Origin: a virus
Reading direction: 5' to 3' (one strand)
DNA: 64,000 nt
IMG/VR virus record: IMGVR_UViG_3300049811_000692
Span: 1 to 64,000 of that record
Under the pieces are notes generated by a model. It had not been told where the DNA came from, searched no databases, and was given only the letters and a program-made list of their open reading frames with translations. Positions 7,663 through 15,855 of the stretch are shown in pieces; position 1 is the stretch's first letter; each line of letters starts with the position of its first letter. A program made the position numbers and the translations under genes.

Positions 7663-7903
7663 CACCCACGAGAGAAGGGCGGCCTACGCCGCCTACAAGG
7701 AGCTCGAGCCCATCCTCGACAAGGTCACCGAGATGATGGTGACCTGCCCCATCGACGACCGCGGCAAGCGAGGCCTCGCCATCTTGGTCTCGGCGCACTT
7801 CTTCGGCTGCCTGCTCGCCGCGTTCCAGCTAGAACCCACCCGCGAGAACGCGCAGGAGATCGCGGGGCTGATCGTGGCTAGCATGAAGAGCGGGGCGCAC
7901 TGA
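7655..7903 (+). CDS. small hypothetical protein
   Basis: An 82-aa, mainly helical protein (ATG 7655) preceded by an AAAGGGAC Shine-Dalgarno region. No motif recognised. It ends in TGATG overlap with the next start. Confidence 0.5.
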   Translation: MSDTHERRAAYAAYKELEPILDKVTEMMVTCPIDDRGKRGLAILVSAHFFGCLLAAFQLEPTRENAQEIAGLIVASMKSGAH

Positions 7904-8130
7904 TGGGCAAGCGACTGACCGTGCGCGACTGCCTTGATCGCGCTGAGGCGGCCAAGACGGCCGCTGCGCGCGAGCACTGGTGGGATATGGCGAGGGTGGT
8001 CTGCCGCGAGGAAATCGCCGCTCAGGCGCGAGAGAGCAACCGGCGCTACCAGGCCGAGGCGTGGCCCTGGATCGTGGCCGCCGCCGTCGGCTTCTGCCTC
8101 ATCGCGGCCCTGGCGGGATTTGCGCCCTGA
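7903..8130 (+). CDS. small C-terminally anchored membrane protein
   Basis: A 75-aa protein. A soluble, charged helix (about 50 residues) is followed by one C-terminal hydrophobic segment (WPWIVAAAVGFCLIAALAGF). The topology is of a tail-anchored protein with its body in the cytoplasm. Role unknown. Confidence 0.5.
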   Translation: MGKRLTVRDCLDRAEAAKTAAAREHWWDMARVVCREEIAAQARESNRRYQAEAWPWIVAAAVGFCLIAALAGFAP

Positions 8131-8321
8131 TGGCGGGCTGGTGGCGGCGACGCGAAGGCCGCATCTGGCCGATGTTCCTGCCGTGGATCGGCGTCGAGAC
8201 GCTCCACCCGGAAGACGTGCTGGGGTTGGGCCTGCCGGCCCGCGGCACCTGGCGCGTGCTGTCGGTCGAGTGGTTCCGGCGCGGCCTCACCCTCGCCGCC
8301 TGGAGAGCGCCTGATGCCTGA
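8130..8321 (+). CDS. small hypothetical protein
   Basis: A 63-aa protein with a TGATG start at 8130, rich in Trp, Arg and Gly. No family. Kept because it fits the coupled chain between two plausible genes. Confidence 0.4.
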   Translation: MAGWWRRREGRIWPMFLPWIGVETLHPEDVLGLGLPARGTWRVLSVEWFRRGLTLAAWRAPDA

Positions 8322-8520
8322 TCGCTACGTCTCCTGGGTCAGCGCCACCTGGCATCCGCAGGCGCTCCCTACCAGCGTCGTCCACGAGCAGGACAAGGCG
8401 CCCGTCAACACGGGCCTGCTCGACGCCCTCGGCCGGCCGCTCTACCGGGTGCCCGAGACCGTCCCCATGGGCTTCCACGCGCCACCGCCCCCTTCACAGG
8501 CACGCCCGAAGATCACATAA
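8314..8520 (+). CDS. small hypothetical protein
   Basis: A 68-aa protein (ATG 8314) with a Pro-rich C-terminus. Its stop codon lies inside the second operator copy. No motif recognised. Confidence 0.4.
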   Translation: MPDRYVSWVSATWHPQALPTSVVHEQDKAPVNTGLLDALGRPLYRVPETVPMGFHAPPPPSQARPKIT

Positions 8521-8528
8521 CCATGTGG
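8513..8528. promoter_or_regulatory. palindromic operator, copy 2
   Basis: TCACATAACCATGTGG is an inverted repeat with the same 6-4-6 layout as the 3478 site and one mismatch in the right arm. It covers the stop codon of the 8314 gene and the start codon of the 8523 gene, so a bound protein could affect either transcription or ribosome access. Confidence 0.5.
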
Positions 8529-8666
8529 CACATCGAGGCCCGCCCCATGAAGATCACGCACCTCCTCTTGATCCTGGGCGCGATCGTCGCCCTCTCGGCC
8601 ATCGGCCTCTACATCTGGATCAGCGTCATGCTCGGCTCCCCGATCAGGCCGGGCGACCTGTTCTGA
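8523..8666 (+). CDS. 47-aa single-span membrane peptide
   Basis: A short gene, ATG 8523 to TGA 8664-8666. A basic N-terminus (MWHIEARPMKITH) is followed by one hydrophobic helix of about 24 residues (LLLILGAIVALSAIGLYIWI) and a short polar tail. The stop overlaps the possible start region of the next gene. Typical of tiny phage membrane effectors; function unknown. The initiator lies inside an operator palindrome. Confidence 0.5.
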   Translation: MWHIEARPMKITHLLLILGAIVALSAIGLYIWISVMLGSPIRPGDLF

Positions 8667-8701
8667 CCGAGCCCGCGCCCTGGCCCCAGCTCGCCGCCAG
8701 G

Positions 8702-8860
8702 GTGCGCCGCGCCCTCGACCAGAGCGGCGTCGAAGTCACCCTGCCCGACCACCTGGGATGGGTCACCGTCACCCAGCCAGACGGCCAGACCCTCCACGTC
8801 TCCCCCCGAATCATGGCCGAGGCGCTCGCGCTGGCCGCGCCCGCTCCATCCACCCCTTGA
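8702..8860 (+). CDS. small hypothetical protein, start uncertain
   Basis: The frame is open from 8525, but no ATG, GTG or TTG is found between there and GTG 8702; a CTG at 8663 overlapping the upstream stop is the other candidate. From 8702 the protein has 52 residues and reads as a small beta-hairpin unit (GWVTVTQPDGQTLHVSP). The gene ends immediately before the portal promoter-like element. Confidence 0.4.
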   Translation: MRRALDQSGVEVTLPDHLGWVTVTQPDGQTLHVSPRIMAEALALAAPAPSTP

Positions 8861-8888
8861 CCCTCGGACCCCTCGCGCCGCCACGGTG
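8856..8888 (+). promoter_or_regulatory. late promoter-like element, copy 1 (portal)
   Basis: CTTGAC (8856-8861), 17 bases, then CGCCACGGTG (8879-8888). The same two blocks with 16-17 bases between them occur ahead of six other late segments (15796, 24273, 25759, 37608, 46678, 51000). The left block fits the alphaproteobacterial -35 box; the right block is not a normal -10, so a modified polymerase or an activator is implied. It lies 44 bases ahead of the portal start. Confidence 0.5.
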
Positions 8889-8931
8889 ATGGGGCTGGCC
8901 CGCCAGCCCCCGAGCGGTGCCGAGGAGACCA

Positions 8932-10809
8932 ATGAGCGACCAGGAGCTTTCGAGGCCGGGACCGCCAGGCGAGCCGCCGGGGACCCGCGCCGCTTCCATC
9001 CCCCGCTACCTCATCGATCGGGCCGCCCAAGGCCTGCGCGCGCTCATGCGCGGCCCCGAGCAGTTCTCGACCATCCGGGACAACGCCACCCCACCGCCGC
9101 CCACCAACCGGCCCGTCCAGCCCCCCGAAGTGCCCGCCAGCGCCACCGCCGCCTCGCCGGTCGAGGGCAGCGGCTACATGGGGCCCGGCGTCCCGCAGCG
9201 CCCCGCGATCGTCGAGTGGTCCGAGGTCGCCGGCCGCGCCTTCGACTACCAGCCCGGCATCAACCTCGACCTCAGGCCCCGCGGCACCGAAGGCATCACC
9301 TTCGAGATGCTGCGGAACCTGAGCCGCAACTACGACTTGCTCCGCCTCGCCATCGAGACCCGCAAGAACCAGCTCGCCAAGCTCGGCTGGTCCATCCTGC
9401 CCCGCCTCGACCCGGGCGAGCAGTTCCGCCGCCCAGCCGATGAGAGCTGCCGCGCCGTCGAGACGTGCCTGCGCCGCCCCGACGGGGTGAACGCCTGGCC
9501 CGAGTGGATCCGCATGATCGCCGAGGACAGCTTCGTCTGCGACGGCGTGGCCATCTTCCGGCGCCGCAACGCCGACGGGAAGCCCTACGCGCTCGAGGTC
9601 GTGGACCCGGGCACCATCAAGCTCCTCATCGACGTCACCGGCCGCCGCCCGCTGCCGCCGACGCCCGCCTACTCGCACGTCATCAAGGGCATGCCGCTCG
9701 CCCAGTACACCACGCGCGAGATGAGCTACTGGATCCGCAACCCCTCCTCGGATCGCGTGTACGGCTACGGCGAGGTCGAGCAGATCATCCGCACCGTGAT
9801 GATCGGCCTCGCCCGCATGGCCAAGCAGCTCGGGCACTACAACGGCTCGAACATCCCCGATGCCATGCTGCCCATGCCGCCTAACTGGAACCCGGCCCAG
9901 ATCGCCGAGTTCGAGCGGCACTTCCTGCAGATGATGCAGAACCCGGGGATGAAGCGGCGCGTCCACTTCATCCCGGGCGGCGTCGGCCAGCCGATCCTCA
10001 ACTCGACCGAGCAGACGCTCTTCGGGGGCTTCGACGAGTGGCTGGCGCGCATCGTCTGCTACGCCTTCTCGCTGCCGCCCTTCCCCTTCGTCCAGCAGAC
10101 GAACCGCGCCACCGCGCAAACCCAGTACGACGCCGCGCTCGAGGAGGGCCTCGCGCCCTTCCTCGCCAGCATCAAGGCGTTCATCGACCACGAGATCGCC
10201 GAGTTCTTCGGCTTCCCCGACCTCGAGCTGGTCTGGGACGACGTGCGCAAGCTCGACCCCGCCGAGCAGGCGAACCAGGACCAGGTGGACATGAAGTCCG
10301 GCCTGGCCTCGGTGGACGACGTGCGCGCCAAGCGCGGCCTCGACCCGGCCGGGCTCAGCGAGCCCCTGGTCTTCGGGGTGGGGCCGATGGGCTTCCTCTC
10401 CGTGAAGCAGATCCAGGCGATCCTCGAAGACGGCTCGAACATGCCGCCGTCCCCGGAGATGCTGGCGATGCAGCAGGCGGGGATGGGCGGGATGCCGGGC
10501 GATGACCCGCTGGCCGACGCGGACCCGGCCCTCCTCGAACAGCTTGGAATCGACCCGCAGGCCGCCGTGCAGGGCGCCGGGGTCGGGGGCGGCGCAGTGG
10601 GTCGGGGGACCGGCGCCGCCCCTTCTCTGGCCCAGATCGCGCGCACGGTGCAGACGCCGCCCGCGGTCAAGGCGCTCCTCGCCGGCATCGCCAGCCGAAC
10701 GCCCGCGGGGCCGGCCGAGGAGCCGCCCGAGAAGGCGGCGCCCATGACGGCCAAGAAGCCGCCCCCCAAGGTCGCGGCGAAGGAGGAGGAGGACGATGGC
10801 GGGGCGTGA
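8932..10809 (+). CDS. portal protein
   Basis: A 625-aa protein forming the dodecameric DNA channel at the capsid vertex. It has the portal pattern: a helical wing region near SRNYDLLRLAIETRKNQLAK, the phrase VDPGTIKLLID, the IRNPSSDRVYGYGEVEQII clip/stem region, then a Pro/Gly-rich C-terminal tail that ends in basic residues and an acidic tip (KEEEDDGGA). The start at ATG 8932 has a GAGGAG Shine-Dalgarno seven bases ahead; an upstream GTG at 8917 is unlikely. It heads the head-gene operon and overlaps the next gene by 14 bases. Confidence 0.88.
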   Translation: MSDQELSRPGPPGEPPGTRAASIPRYLIDRAAQGLRALMRGPEQFSTIRDNATPPPPTNRPVQPPEVPASATAASPVEGSGYMGPGVPQRPAIVEWSEVAGRAFDYQPGINLDLRPRGTEGITFEMLRNLSRNYDLLRLAIETRKNQLAKLGWSILPRLDPGEQFRRPADESCRAVETCLRRPDGVNAWPEWIRMIAEDSFVCDGVAIFRRRNADGKPYALEVVDPGTIKLLIDVTGRRPLPPTPAYSHVIKGMPLAQYTTREMSYWIRNPSSDRVYGYGEVEQIIRTVMIGLARMAKQLGHYNGSNIPDAMLPMPPNWNPAQIAEFERHFLQMMQNPGMKRRVHFIPGGVGQPILNSTEQTLFGGFDEWLARIVCYAFSLPPFPFVQQTNRATAQTQYDAALEEGLAPFLASIKAFIDHEIAEFFGFPDLELVWDDVRKLDPAEQANQDQVDMKSGLASVDDVRAKRGLDPAGLSEPLVFGVGPMGFLSVKQIQAILEDGSNMPPSPEMLAMQQAGMGGMPGDDPLADADPALLEQLGIDPQAAVQGAGVGGGAVGRGTGAAPSLAQIARTVQTPPAVKALLAGIASRTPAGPAEEPPEKAAPMTAKKPPPKVAAKEEEDDGGA

Positions 10810-12703
10810 AGACCGGCAGCCGGCCATCCCGGCCGCGCTGGGCGCGGGGGCAGGCGTCTATGCGGGCTGGAAGGGCGCGAAGGCCCTGAACGGCGTCCGC
10901 CGTGACGTGGTGGCGGGCAACATCAAGGCGGCCCGGCGCGGGACCGAGCAGCGGGCGGCGCGCATGGCGGCGAGCGGCCAGGGCGGGCAGGTGGCCGGCC
11001 TGCGAGCCAAGGTGCGCCAGGAGGCGTTCAAGATCACGGCGCAGGCGCAGCGCAGCGCCCCGAATGGTGGGCGGGTGCTTGGGACCGTCTCGCCGGCCGC
11101 GCTGCCGAAGCTCTCGGAGGCACCCGGGCGCGCGCTGGCGGCGCGCGTGCCGCGCCTGAGCCCCTGGGCCAAGGGGGCGACGAAGGTGGGCCTGGCGGGC
11201 GCGGCCGCAGGCTGGGCCGCGTCGAAGATGGGGTGGTTCGACAAGGCGGCGGGGGCCGCGGAGCTGCGCAAGGCCTGGTCGCTCGCCAGCTGGCTGGGCG
11301 GCTCGCGGCGCATGAAGCCGCCGCCAGCCCGGCGCTCGCTCTACGCGCCCGAAGACCCGGGCTACGCCGACACGCGCCTGGCGCCCAAGGCCGTGCAGCC
11401 AGCCGGCGCGCCGGCGCAGCGGTGGAAGAAGTTCAACCGCGTGGGGGGCGGCTCCTACTGGCGCGACAGCTGGCGGGGCGACCTGCAGGAGGGGCTGCGG
11501 CAGAGGGGGCTGATGAAGGAGGCGCCGCCAGCCTCCGAAGAGGAGCGGTGGGCTCGTATCGGCGCGGGGTCAGTGGGGGGCGCGGCAGCTGGCCTGGTGG
11601 GCGGAAGCCTCGGCGCGCTGGTCGGCGAGGGCGCGGGGCAGATCAGCGAGGCTAAGCTTCGCAGTCCGACGCTCACCAAGCGCTCCCCCGGCACGCCGCT
11701 CTCCGAGGAGGAGCGCCAGCAGCGCGTGGAGGCCGCCCGGGCGCGCTGGGCGAACCACATCCCCGACGCTGACCCCGAGCCGGCACCGGCCGCGGCCGCG
11801 GCACGGGCGAAGTGGCGCCCGCCCAGCCAGCGCATCAACCAGGTCAGCCGGAAGGAGTACGCGGCCCGCAACGCCGCGGCGAAGGAACGCTGGCGCGCCA
11901 TCCAGGAGGCGAAGTTCAACGACCGCGAGGCGCGCCGCGCGAAGCTCGCCGCCGGCGAGGAGGCGCCCCCCGACAAGGGGAAGGTGTACTTTGACCCCAC
12001 CACCCGCCCCGAGCAGCCGGCCGAGCCGCGCCCGCAGGGCCGGGGCTGGACCGGGGCACGCCTCGGTGTCGGCCGCGGCGTGAAGACCGCCACCTGGCCG
12101 GGCAGCCGGGCCTGGGACGTGCAGGACGGGAAGCTGGTCGCCTACGAGACGCCCGAGAAGGGCCCGGGCCGCACCTACCGCACCTGGAAGGTGACGCCCC
12201 TCAAGCCGAAGGACATGCCCGACGCCGAGTACATCGCGATCGGCCGCAAGGCGGTCGCGCAGATGGAGGGCTGGAAGGGGCCGATCTTCGAGGACATCGT
12301 CCGGACGGACAGCTTCCGGGACAAGCCCGTGATGCCGGCCGACCCCGACCCGCGGGTGGTCCGCATCGCCTGGAACCACGCGCGCCAGATGGCGCTGAAC
12401 AACGTGATGCTCCAGCGCGTCGAGGGAGACTTCTCCTTCAACCCGCGGGTGCGCGAGCAGCTGCGGGGCTACGAGGGTCTGGTGCGGGACCTGACCTACC
12501 GGCTGACCGGCCGGCTGCGGCACGAGACGCCCGAGACTTGGGCACGCTTCCGGGCCGAGTTCGGCCAGGAGAAGGCCGATGGGGCGGTGTACCTCAAGGA
12601 CACGAAGGGCGGCTTCAAGGCGGGCGAGAAGCGCAAGGCCGGGCAGCGCCACGCGGTCCTGGTGAAGCGGGCAGGGGGTGCCGATGCCGCGGCTTCTCGA
12701 TGA
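10796..12703 (+). CDS. large head-region protein with recurrent tag
   Basis: A 635-aa protein of unknown family. The N-terminal part is basic with an Ala/Gly-rich stretch (GLAGAAAGWAASKMGWF), and about residues 265-285 are again Gly/Ala-rich (GSVGGAAAGLVGGSLGALVG), possibly membrane-active. Residues about 300-318 carry the tag PLSEEERQQRVEAARARW, which recurs in at least three other head genes, followed by further ARAKW and AKERW phrases. The C-terminal 250 residues look globular. Its position directly after the portal suggests a virion-internal or portal-associated protein. Confidence 0.6.
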   Translation: MAGREDRQPAIPAALGAGAGVYAGWKGAKALNGVRRDVVAGNIKAARRGTEQRAARMAASGQGGQVAGLRAKVRQEAFKITAQAQRSAPNGGRVLGTVSPAALPKLSEAPGRALAARVPRLSPWAKGATKVGLAGAAAGWAASKMGWFDKAAGAAELRKAWSLASWLGGSRRMKPPPARRSLYAPEDPGYADTRLAPKAVQPAGAPAQRWKKFNRVGGGSYWRDSWRGDLQEGLRQRGLMKEAPPASEEERWARIGAGSVGGAAAGLVGGSLGALVGEGAGQISEAKLRSPTLTKRSPGTPLSEEERQQRVEAARARWANHIPDADPEPAPAAAAARAKWRPPSQRINQVSRKEYAARNAAAKERWRAIQEAKFNDREARRAKLAAGEEAPPDKGKVYFDPTTRPEQPAEPRPQGRGWTGARLGVGRGVKTATWPGSRAWDVQDGKLVAYETPEKGPGRTYRTWKVTPLKPKDMPDAEYIAIGRKAVAQMEGWKGPIFEDIVRTDSFRDKPVMPADPDPRVVRIAWNHARQMALNNVMLQRVEGDFSFNPRVREQLRGYEGLVRDLTYRLTGRLRHETPETWARFRAEFGQEKADGAVYLKDTKGGFKAGEKRKAGQRHAVLVKRAGGADAAASR

Positions 12704-12875
12704 GCGCCGCGCGCGGGCCGAGGCCATGTGGGGCACCTACCTCGCGCGGGTGATCGTAGGCGCGGTGGCGGGGGCGCTGGTGGTGTTCGGCCTGGGGGTG
12801 ACGATCGCCTACTGGCGGGCGCACGGGCGCTTCGGGAGCCAGGCCGACATCCTGAACTGGCTCTTCGGGCTGTGA
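12684..12875 (+). CDS. small single-span membrane protein
   Basis: A 63-aa protein. ATG 12684 has a GGGGG stretch at good distance; a GTG at 12678 is possible. A basic N-terminus is followed by one hydrophobic segment (VIVGAVAGALVVFGLGVTIAY) and a polar tail. It overlaps the upstream gene by 20 bases and the next by 4, so it is translated with the head genes even though it looks like a membrane protein. Confidence 0.5.
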   Translation: MPRLLDERRARAEAMWGTYLARVIVGAVAGALVVFGLGVTIAYWRAHGRFGSQADILNWLFGL

Positions 12876-15715
12876 GCGGGACGCTGACGGAGGCCGAGCG
12901 CCAGCAGCGCGTCGAGGCGGCGAAGGCCAGGTGGAGGAAGTGGCGCGAGCGCGGCGCCGCGGCCGTGGGTGCCGGGCTGGGGGCGTGGGGTGGCGCGGAA
13001 CTCGCGGGCCGGGCGGTCGAGATCGGCGCCCAGGCTGGTTTGGAAGGGGGGCGATCCCAGGCCAGCGCGGCCCTTGCCGTGGCCGAGCGGCGGGTGCGCC
13101 GTCATGCCCGCAAGGCGGGCCGGCAGATCGAGAACGCCGCCTACGAGTGGCCCATGGGGGCCTACTACCGGTTCAGCGGACGGGCGCAGCGCCTGGCCCA
13201 GAAGGATGCGGCGCGGCTCTCAGGCATCCACCCGAGCGCCACGCGCGCGACGCGCCGGCAGCCGCGACGGGAGCATAGCGAGGCCGACCTGGCGCGCCGG
13301 GCCGACATCTTGACCGGCCGAAGCCCCGAGCTGCCCTCGGGCCGCGACTATGCGCGGACGAGGGCGCGCCTCAAGGAGGTGGCGGCGCTCGAGGAGCTGG
13401 TGGCGCGCTGGCCGCAGCAGGCGACGGCCGAGGAGCTGCGGCGATTCCAGAGCGCGAAGGGGCCGAGCGACGCCCTGCATCGCGCTCGGCTGCGCGCGGC
13501 CGCGGCGCTCCCGAAGACCAAGCTCACCTTGGAGCGGACGGGCACCGGCATTCGGCCGGGGCGCTCCCCGACGCCGGCGCTCGAGGCGCGTCTGGCCGAT
13601 GCGCGCGCGAAGGCCGACAGCGCCACCGAGGTTCGGCTTCGGGCGGGAGAGCTCTACCGCAACCCGCCCGATCCGAAGCGCTGGAAGATCGCGGGCGAAG
13701 ATCGGCGGCCCTACCCGCAGCGCTCCCTGGGGCCGGCCGAGCAGAGGCTCTGGCAGGACCGCCCCTTCGAAGTCGGCGGGCCGCCGCCCAAGCAGCGGCG
13801 CACGCGCGCCTGGCCGACGCGGGCCGACTTCGAGACGCTGCGCGAGGAGGTGCGGGCCAGCGTGCGGCAGCGGCACGCGGCCTTCGCGAGCGCGGAGCGC
13901 GCCCGCGGCGCCGGGAAGGCCGAGGCGGCTCGCGGGGCCGGGGCGGCCACGGCAGCGCGGTGGCGACGCGCGGCCGGGAAGGCCAGGTCCGGCGCGGCGG
14001 CAGCCGGGGCCCTTGGTGGCGGCCTCCTGGCCTACGGCCTGGCCCGCGCCATGCGGCGCAAGGAGCCGGTGGAGAAGCTTGCCAAGGGGCTGACCGAGGC
14101 GCAGCGCCAGCAGCGCGTCGAGGCGGCCAAGGCGCGGTGGGCGAAAGCGAGGACCGCCACCGCCGCGCAGCGGGTGCGCGAGGCCAGGGCGCGAGGGGAG
14201 CGCCTGGTCTATCGCGGAGCGCCGACCCCCGATTGGCAGCCGACCCCACGGAAGTACGCGGGGATCTTCGTGACTCCGAGCAAGGGCTTCGCCCGAGACT
14301 ACGCCTCCCCGACCGCGGGAAGGGCCGGGTGGATCACGTCCTACGCCATGCGCAACAACCTCGACCTGATCGACCTGGGCGAGGCGGGCCGCGAGGTGAC
14401 GGCGCGAGAGCCAGACGCGCGCGGGAAGCGCTTCATTCGCCGGTCTCAGGCGCTCCTCGCCGCCGAGATCGAGCACGGCGACGCGGCCGCAAAGCGCAGG
14501 GCCATGCGCCGCGGCCTTCGCGGTGATGATGAGGTTCCCGAAAGCGCGCGGTACCGGGAGGGTGCGGCTTGGAGCAGCCACACGCTGGCCTTCCCGCACG
14601 ACGCCCACAACCTTCGCGGCCTGCGTGCCGACGGGACGCGCCTCGTCAATCTCGAGGCCGACGCGCCGTCCATCATGATCGGGGACGGCAAGCTCCTGCG
14701 TCCGCTCTACGCGCGCAGCGCTGGCTCCGACCGCAAGGTCATGCTCGCCAAGGCTGCCCCCGACGAGCCGGGCAAGTCCGCGCCCGAGCGGGTGGCCGCG
14801 CGCACCGAGAAGACGCTCGCCCGGCGCCTCGCCTCGCTCTTCCAGGCGTGGGGGGCCAAGCCCAACGACACCGGCCGCGCCGAGCAGGTCGAGGAGGCCA
14901 TCCGCGAGGCCGTCCGCAACGCCTTCGAGGACATGGGGGGCGTCATCGAACGCGAGGGCGGCCTGCAGGCGCCGCCGACCGAGCAGAACCCGACCATCGC
15001 CTTCAACTTCGACATGCGGACCCAGCGCGTCGAGCAGGGCCTCCGGGAGTACGCCTTCGGCCTGGTCCGCGCGATCAGCAACGACAGCCGCGAGGCGATC
15101 CGCACGGCGATGCTGCTCGGCGCCACCACCGGCGCCACCATCCCCGACCAGGCGCGCCTCATCCGGCAGAGCGTGGGCCTCTCGCCCGGCCAGGTGCAGT
15201 GGGTCCACTCCTTCGAGCGCCAGCTGCGCCGCCTCGATCCCAGGGCGCTCGACCGCGCGCTGCGGGACCGGCGCTTCGACCCCACCATCCGCCGCGCCAT
15301 CGAGACGGGAACGCCGCTGTCGGACGAGCAGGTGGCGAAGTACGTGGACGCCTACCGCCGCCGCACCCTGGCCTACCGGGCGACGACCATCGCGCGCACC
15401 GAGGGCATCCGGGCGACCAACATGGCGAGCGTCGCCCAGGCCCAGGCGATGATCGAGGCCGACCCGACCCTCGACGTCGAGAAGACCTGGATCACCGCCG
15501 GCGACGAGCGGGTGCGCTCGAGCCACCAGCGCCTCTCGGGACAGGTGGTGGTGGGGATGAACACGCCCTTCACGACCACGGGGGAGGACGGGCAGCCCGT
15601 CCAGATCCGCTGGCCGCACGACCCGCTCGCGCCGGCGAGCGAGACGGTGCAGTGCCGCTGCGTCCTGGGCCTGCGGATCATCCGCAAGCCCGAGGCTGGC
15701 ACGCCCCTCGCCTGA
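12872..15715 (+). CDS. minor head protein, SPP1 gp7/Mu F type, with long N-terminal extension
   Basis: A 947-aa protein. The C-terminal 290 residues have the head-morphogenesis pattern: TTIARTEGIRATN, then TWITAGDERVRSSHQRLSG and the final PASETVQCRCVLGLR with its conserved cysteines. Ahead of it, about residues 440-560 (LVYRGAP, GIFVTPSKGFARDYA, NNLDLIDLGE) resemble ADP-ribosyltransferase-like domains that are often fused to this family; this is tentative. The shared tag occurs at residue 3 (LTEAERQQRVEAAKARW) and again near residue 408. Usual gp7-type proteins are 250-500 aa, so this one is greatly enlarged. The GTG start overlaps the previous stop. Confidence 0.8.
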   Translation: MSGTLTEAERQQRVEAAKARWRKWRERGAAAVGAGLGAWGGAELAGRAVEIGAQAGLEGGRSQASAALAVAERRVRRHARKAGRQIENAAYEWPMGAYYRFSGRAQRLAQKDAARLSGIHPSATRATRRQPRREHSEADLARRADILTGRSPELPSGRDYARTRARLKEVAALEELVARWPQQATAEELRRFQSAKGPSDALHRARLRAAAALPKTKLTLERTGTGIRPGRSPTPALEARLADARAKADSATEVRLRAGELYRNPPDPKRWKIAGEDRRPYPQRSLGPAEQRLWQDRPFEVGGPPPKQRRTRAWPTRADFETLREEVRASVRQRHAAFASAERARGAGKAEAARGAGAATAARWRRAAGKARSGAAAAGALGGGLLAYGLARAMRRKEPVEKLAKGLTEAQRQQRVEAAKARWAKARTATAAQRVREARARGERLVYRGAPTPDWQPTPRKYAGIFVTPSKGFARDYASPTAGRAGWITSYAMRNNLDLIDLGEAGREVTAREPDARGKRFIRRSQALLAAEIEHGDAAAKRRAMRRGLRGDDEVPESARYREGAAWSSHTLAFPHDAHNLRGLRADGTRLVNLEADAPSIMIGDGKLLRPLYARSAGSDRKVMLAKAAPDEPGKSAPERVAARTEKTLARRLASLFQAWGAKPNDTGRAEQVEEAIREAVRNAFEDMGGVIEREGGLQAPPTEQNPTIAFNFDMRTQRVEQGLREYAFGLVRAISNDSREAIRTAMLLGATTGATIPDQARLIRQSVGLSPGQVQWVHSFERQLRRLDPRALDRALRDRRFDPTIRRAIETGTPLSDEQVAKYVDAYRRRTLAYRATTIARTEGIRATNMASVAQAQAMIEADPTLDVEKTWITAGDERVRSSHQRLSGQVVVGMNTPFTTTGEDGQPVQIRWPHDPLAPASETVQCRCVLGLRIIRKPEAGTPLA

Positions 15716-15756
15716 GGTGACGGCAGGCGGTAGGTGGCCGGCGCGGCGAGGGGAAG

Positions 15757-15855
15757 ATGCCCCGCGGCCCCGTCCCAATCAAGCGTGACGAGGGGCTTGC
15801 GCCGCCCCGGCACCATGCCGCCACGGTGGAGGACCAGCCCGGAGCGCCTCCATGA
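15757..15855 (+). CDS. possible 32-aa leader peptide
   Basis: An ATG with a strong GAGGGGA Shine-Dalgarno opens a 32-codon frame whose TGA overlaps the ATG of the next gene (ATGA). The promoter-like element lies inside it, so on a transcript from that element it would be truncated. It may couple read-through transcription to translation of the 15852 gene, or it may be chance. Confidence 0.25.
   Translation: MPRGPVPIKRDEGLAPPRHHAATVEDQPGAPP
15796..15828 (+). promoter_or_regulatory. late promoter-like element, copy 2
   Basis: CTTGCG (15796-15801), 17 bases, CGCCACGGTG (15819-15828). It is the main feature of the 136-bp gap between the minor head protein and the 15852 gene, and lies 24 bases before that start codon. 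Confidence 0.5.

Noticed and set aside
8644-10827. 727-codon minus-strand open frame opposite the portal gene
   Set aside because: No ribosome binding site or motif; covers a convincing portal gene on the other strand.
13220-15778. 852-codon minus-strand open frame opposite the minor head protein
   Set aside because: GC artefact; composition biased and opposite a recognised gp7-type protein.
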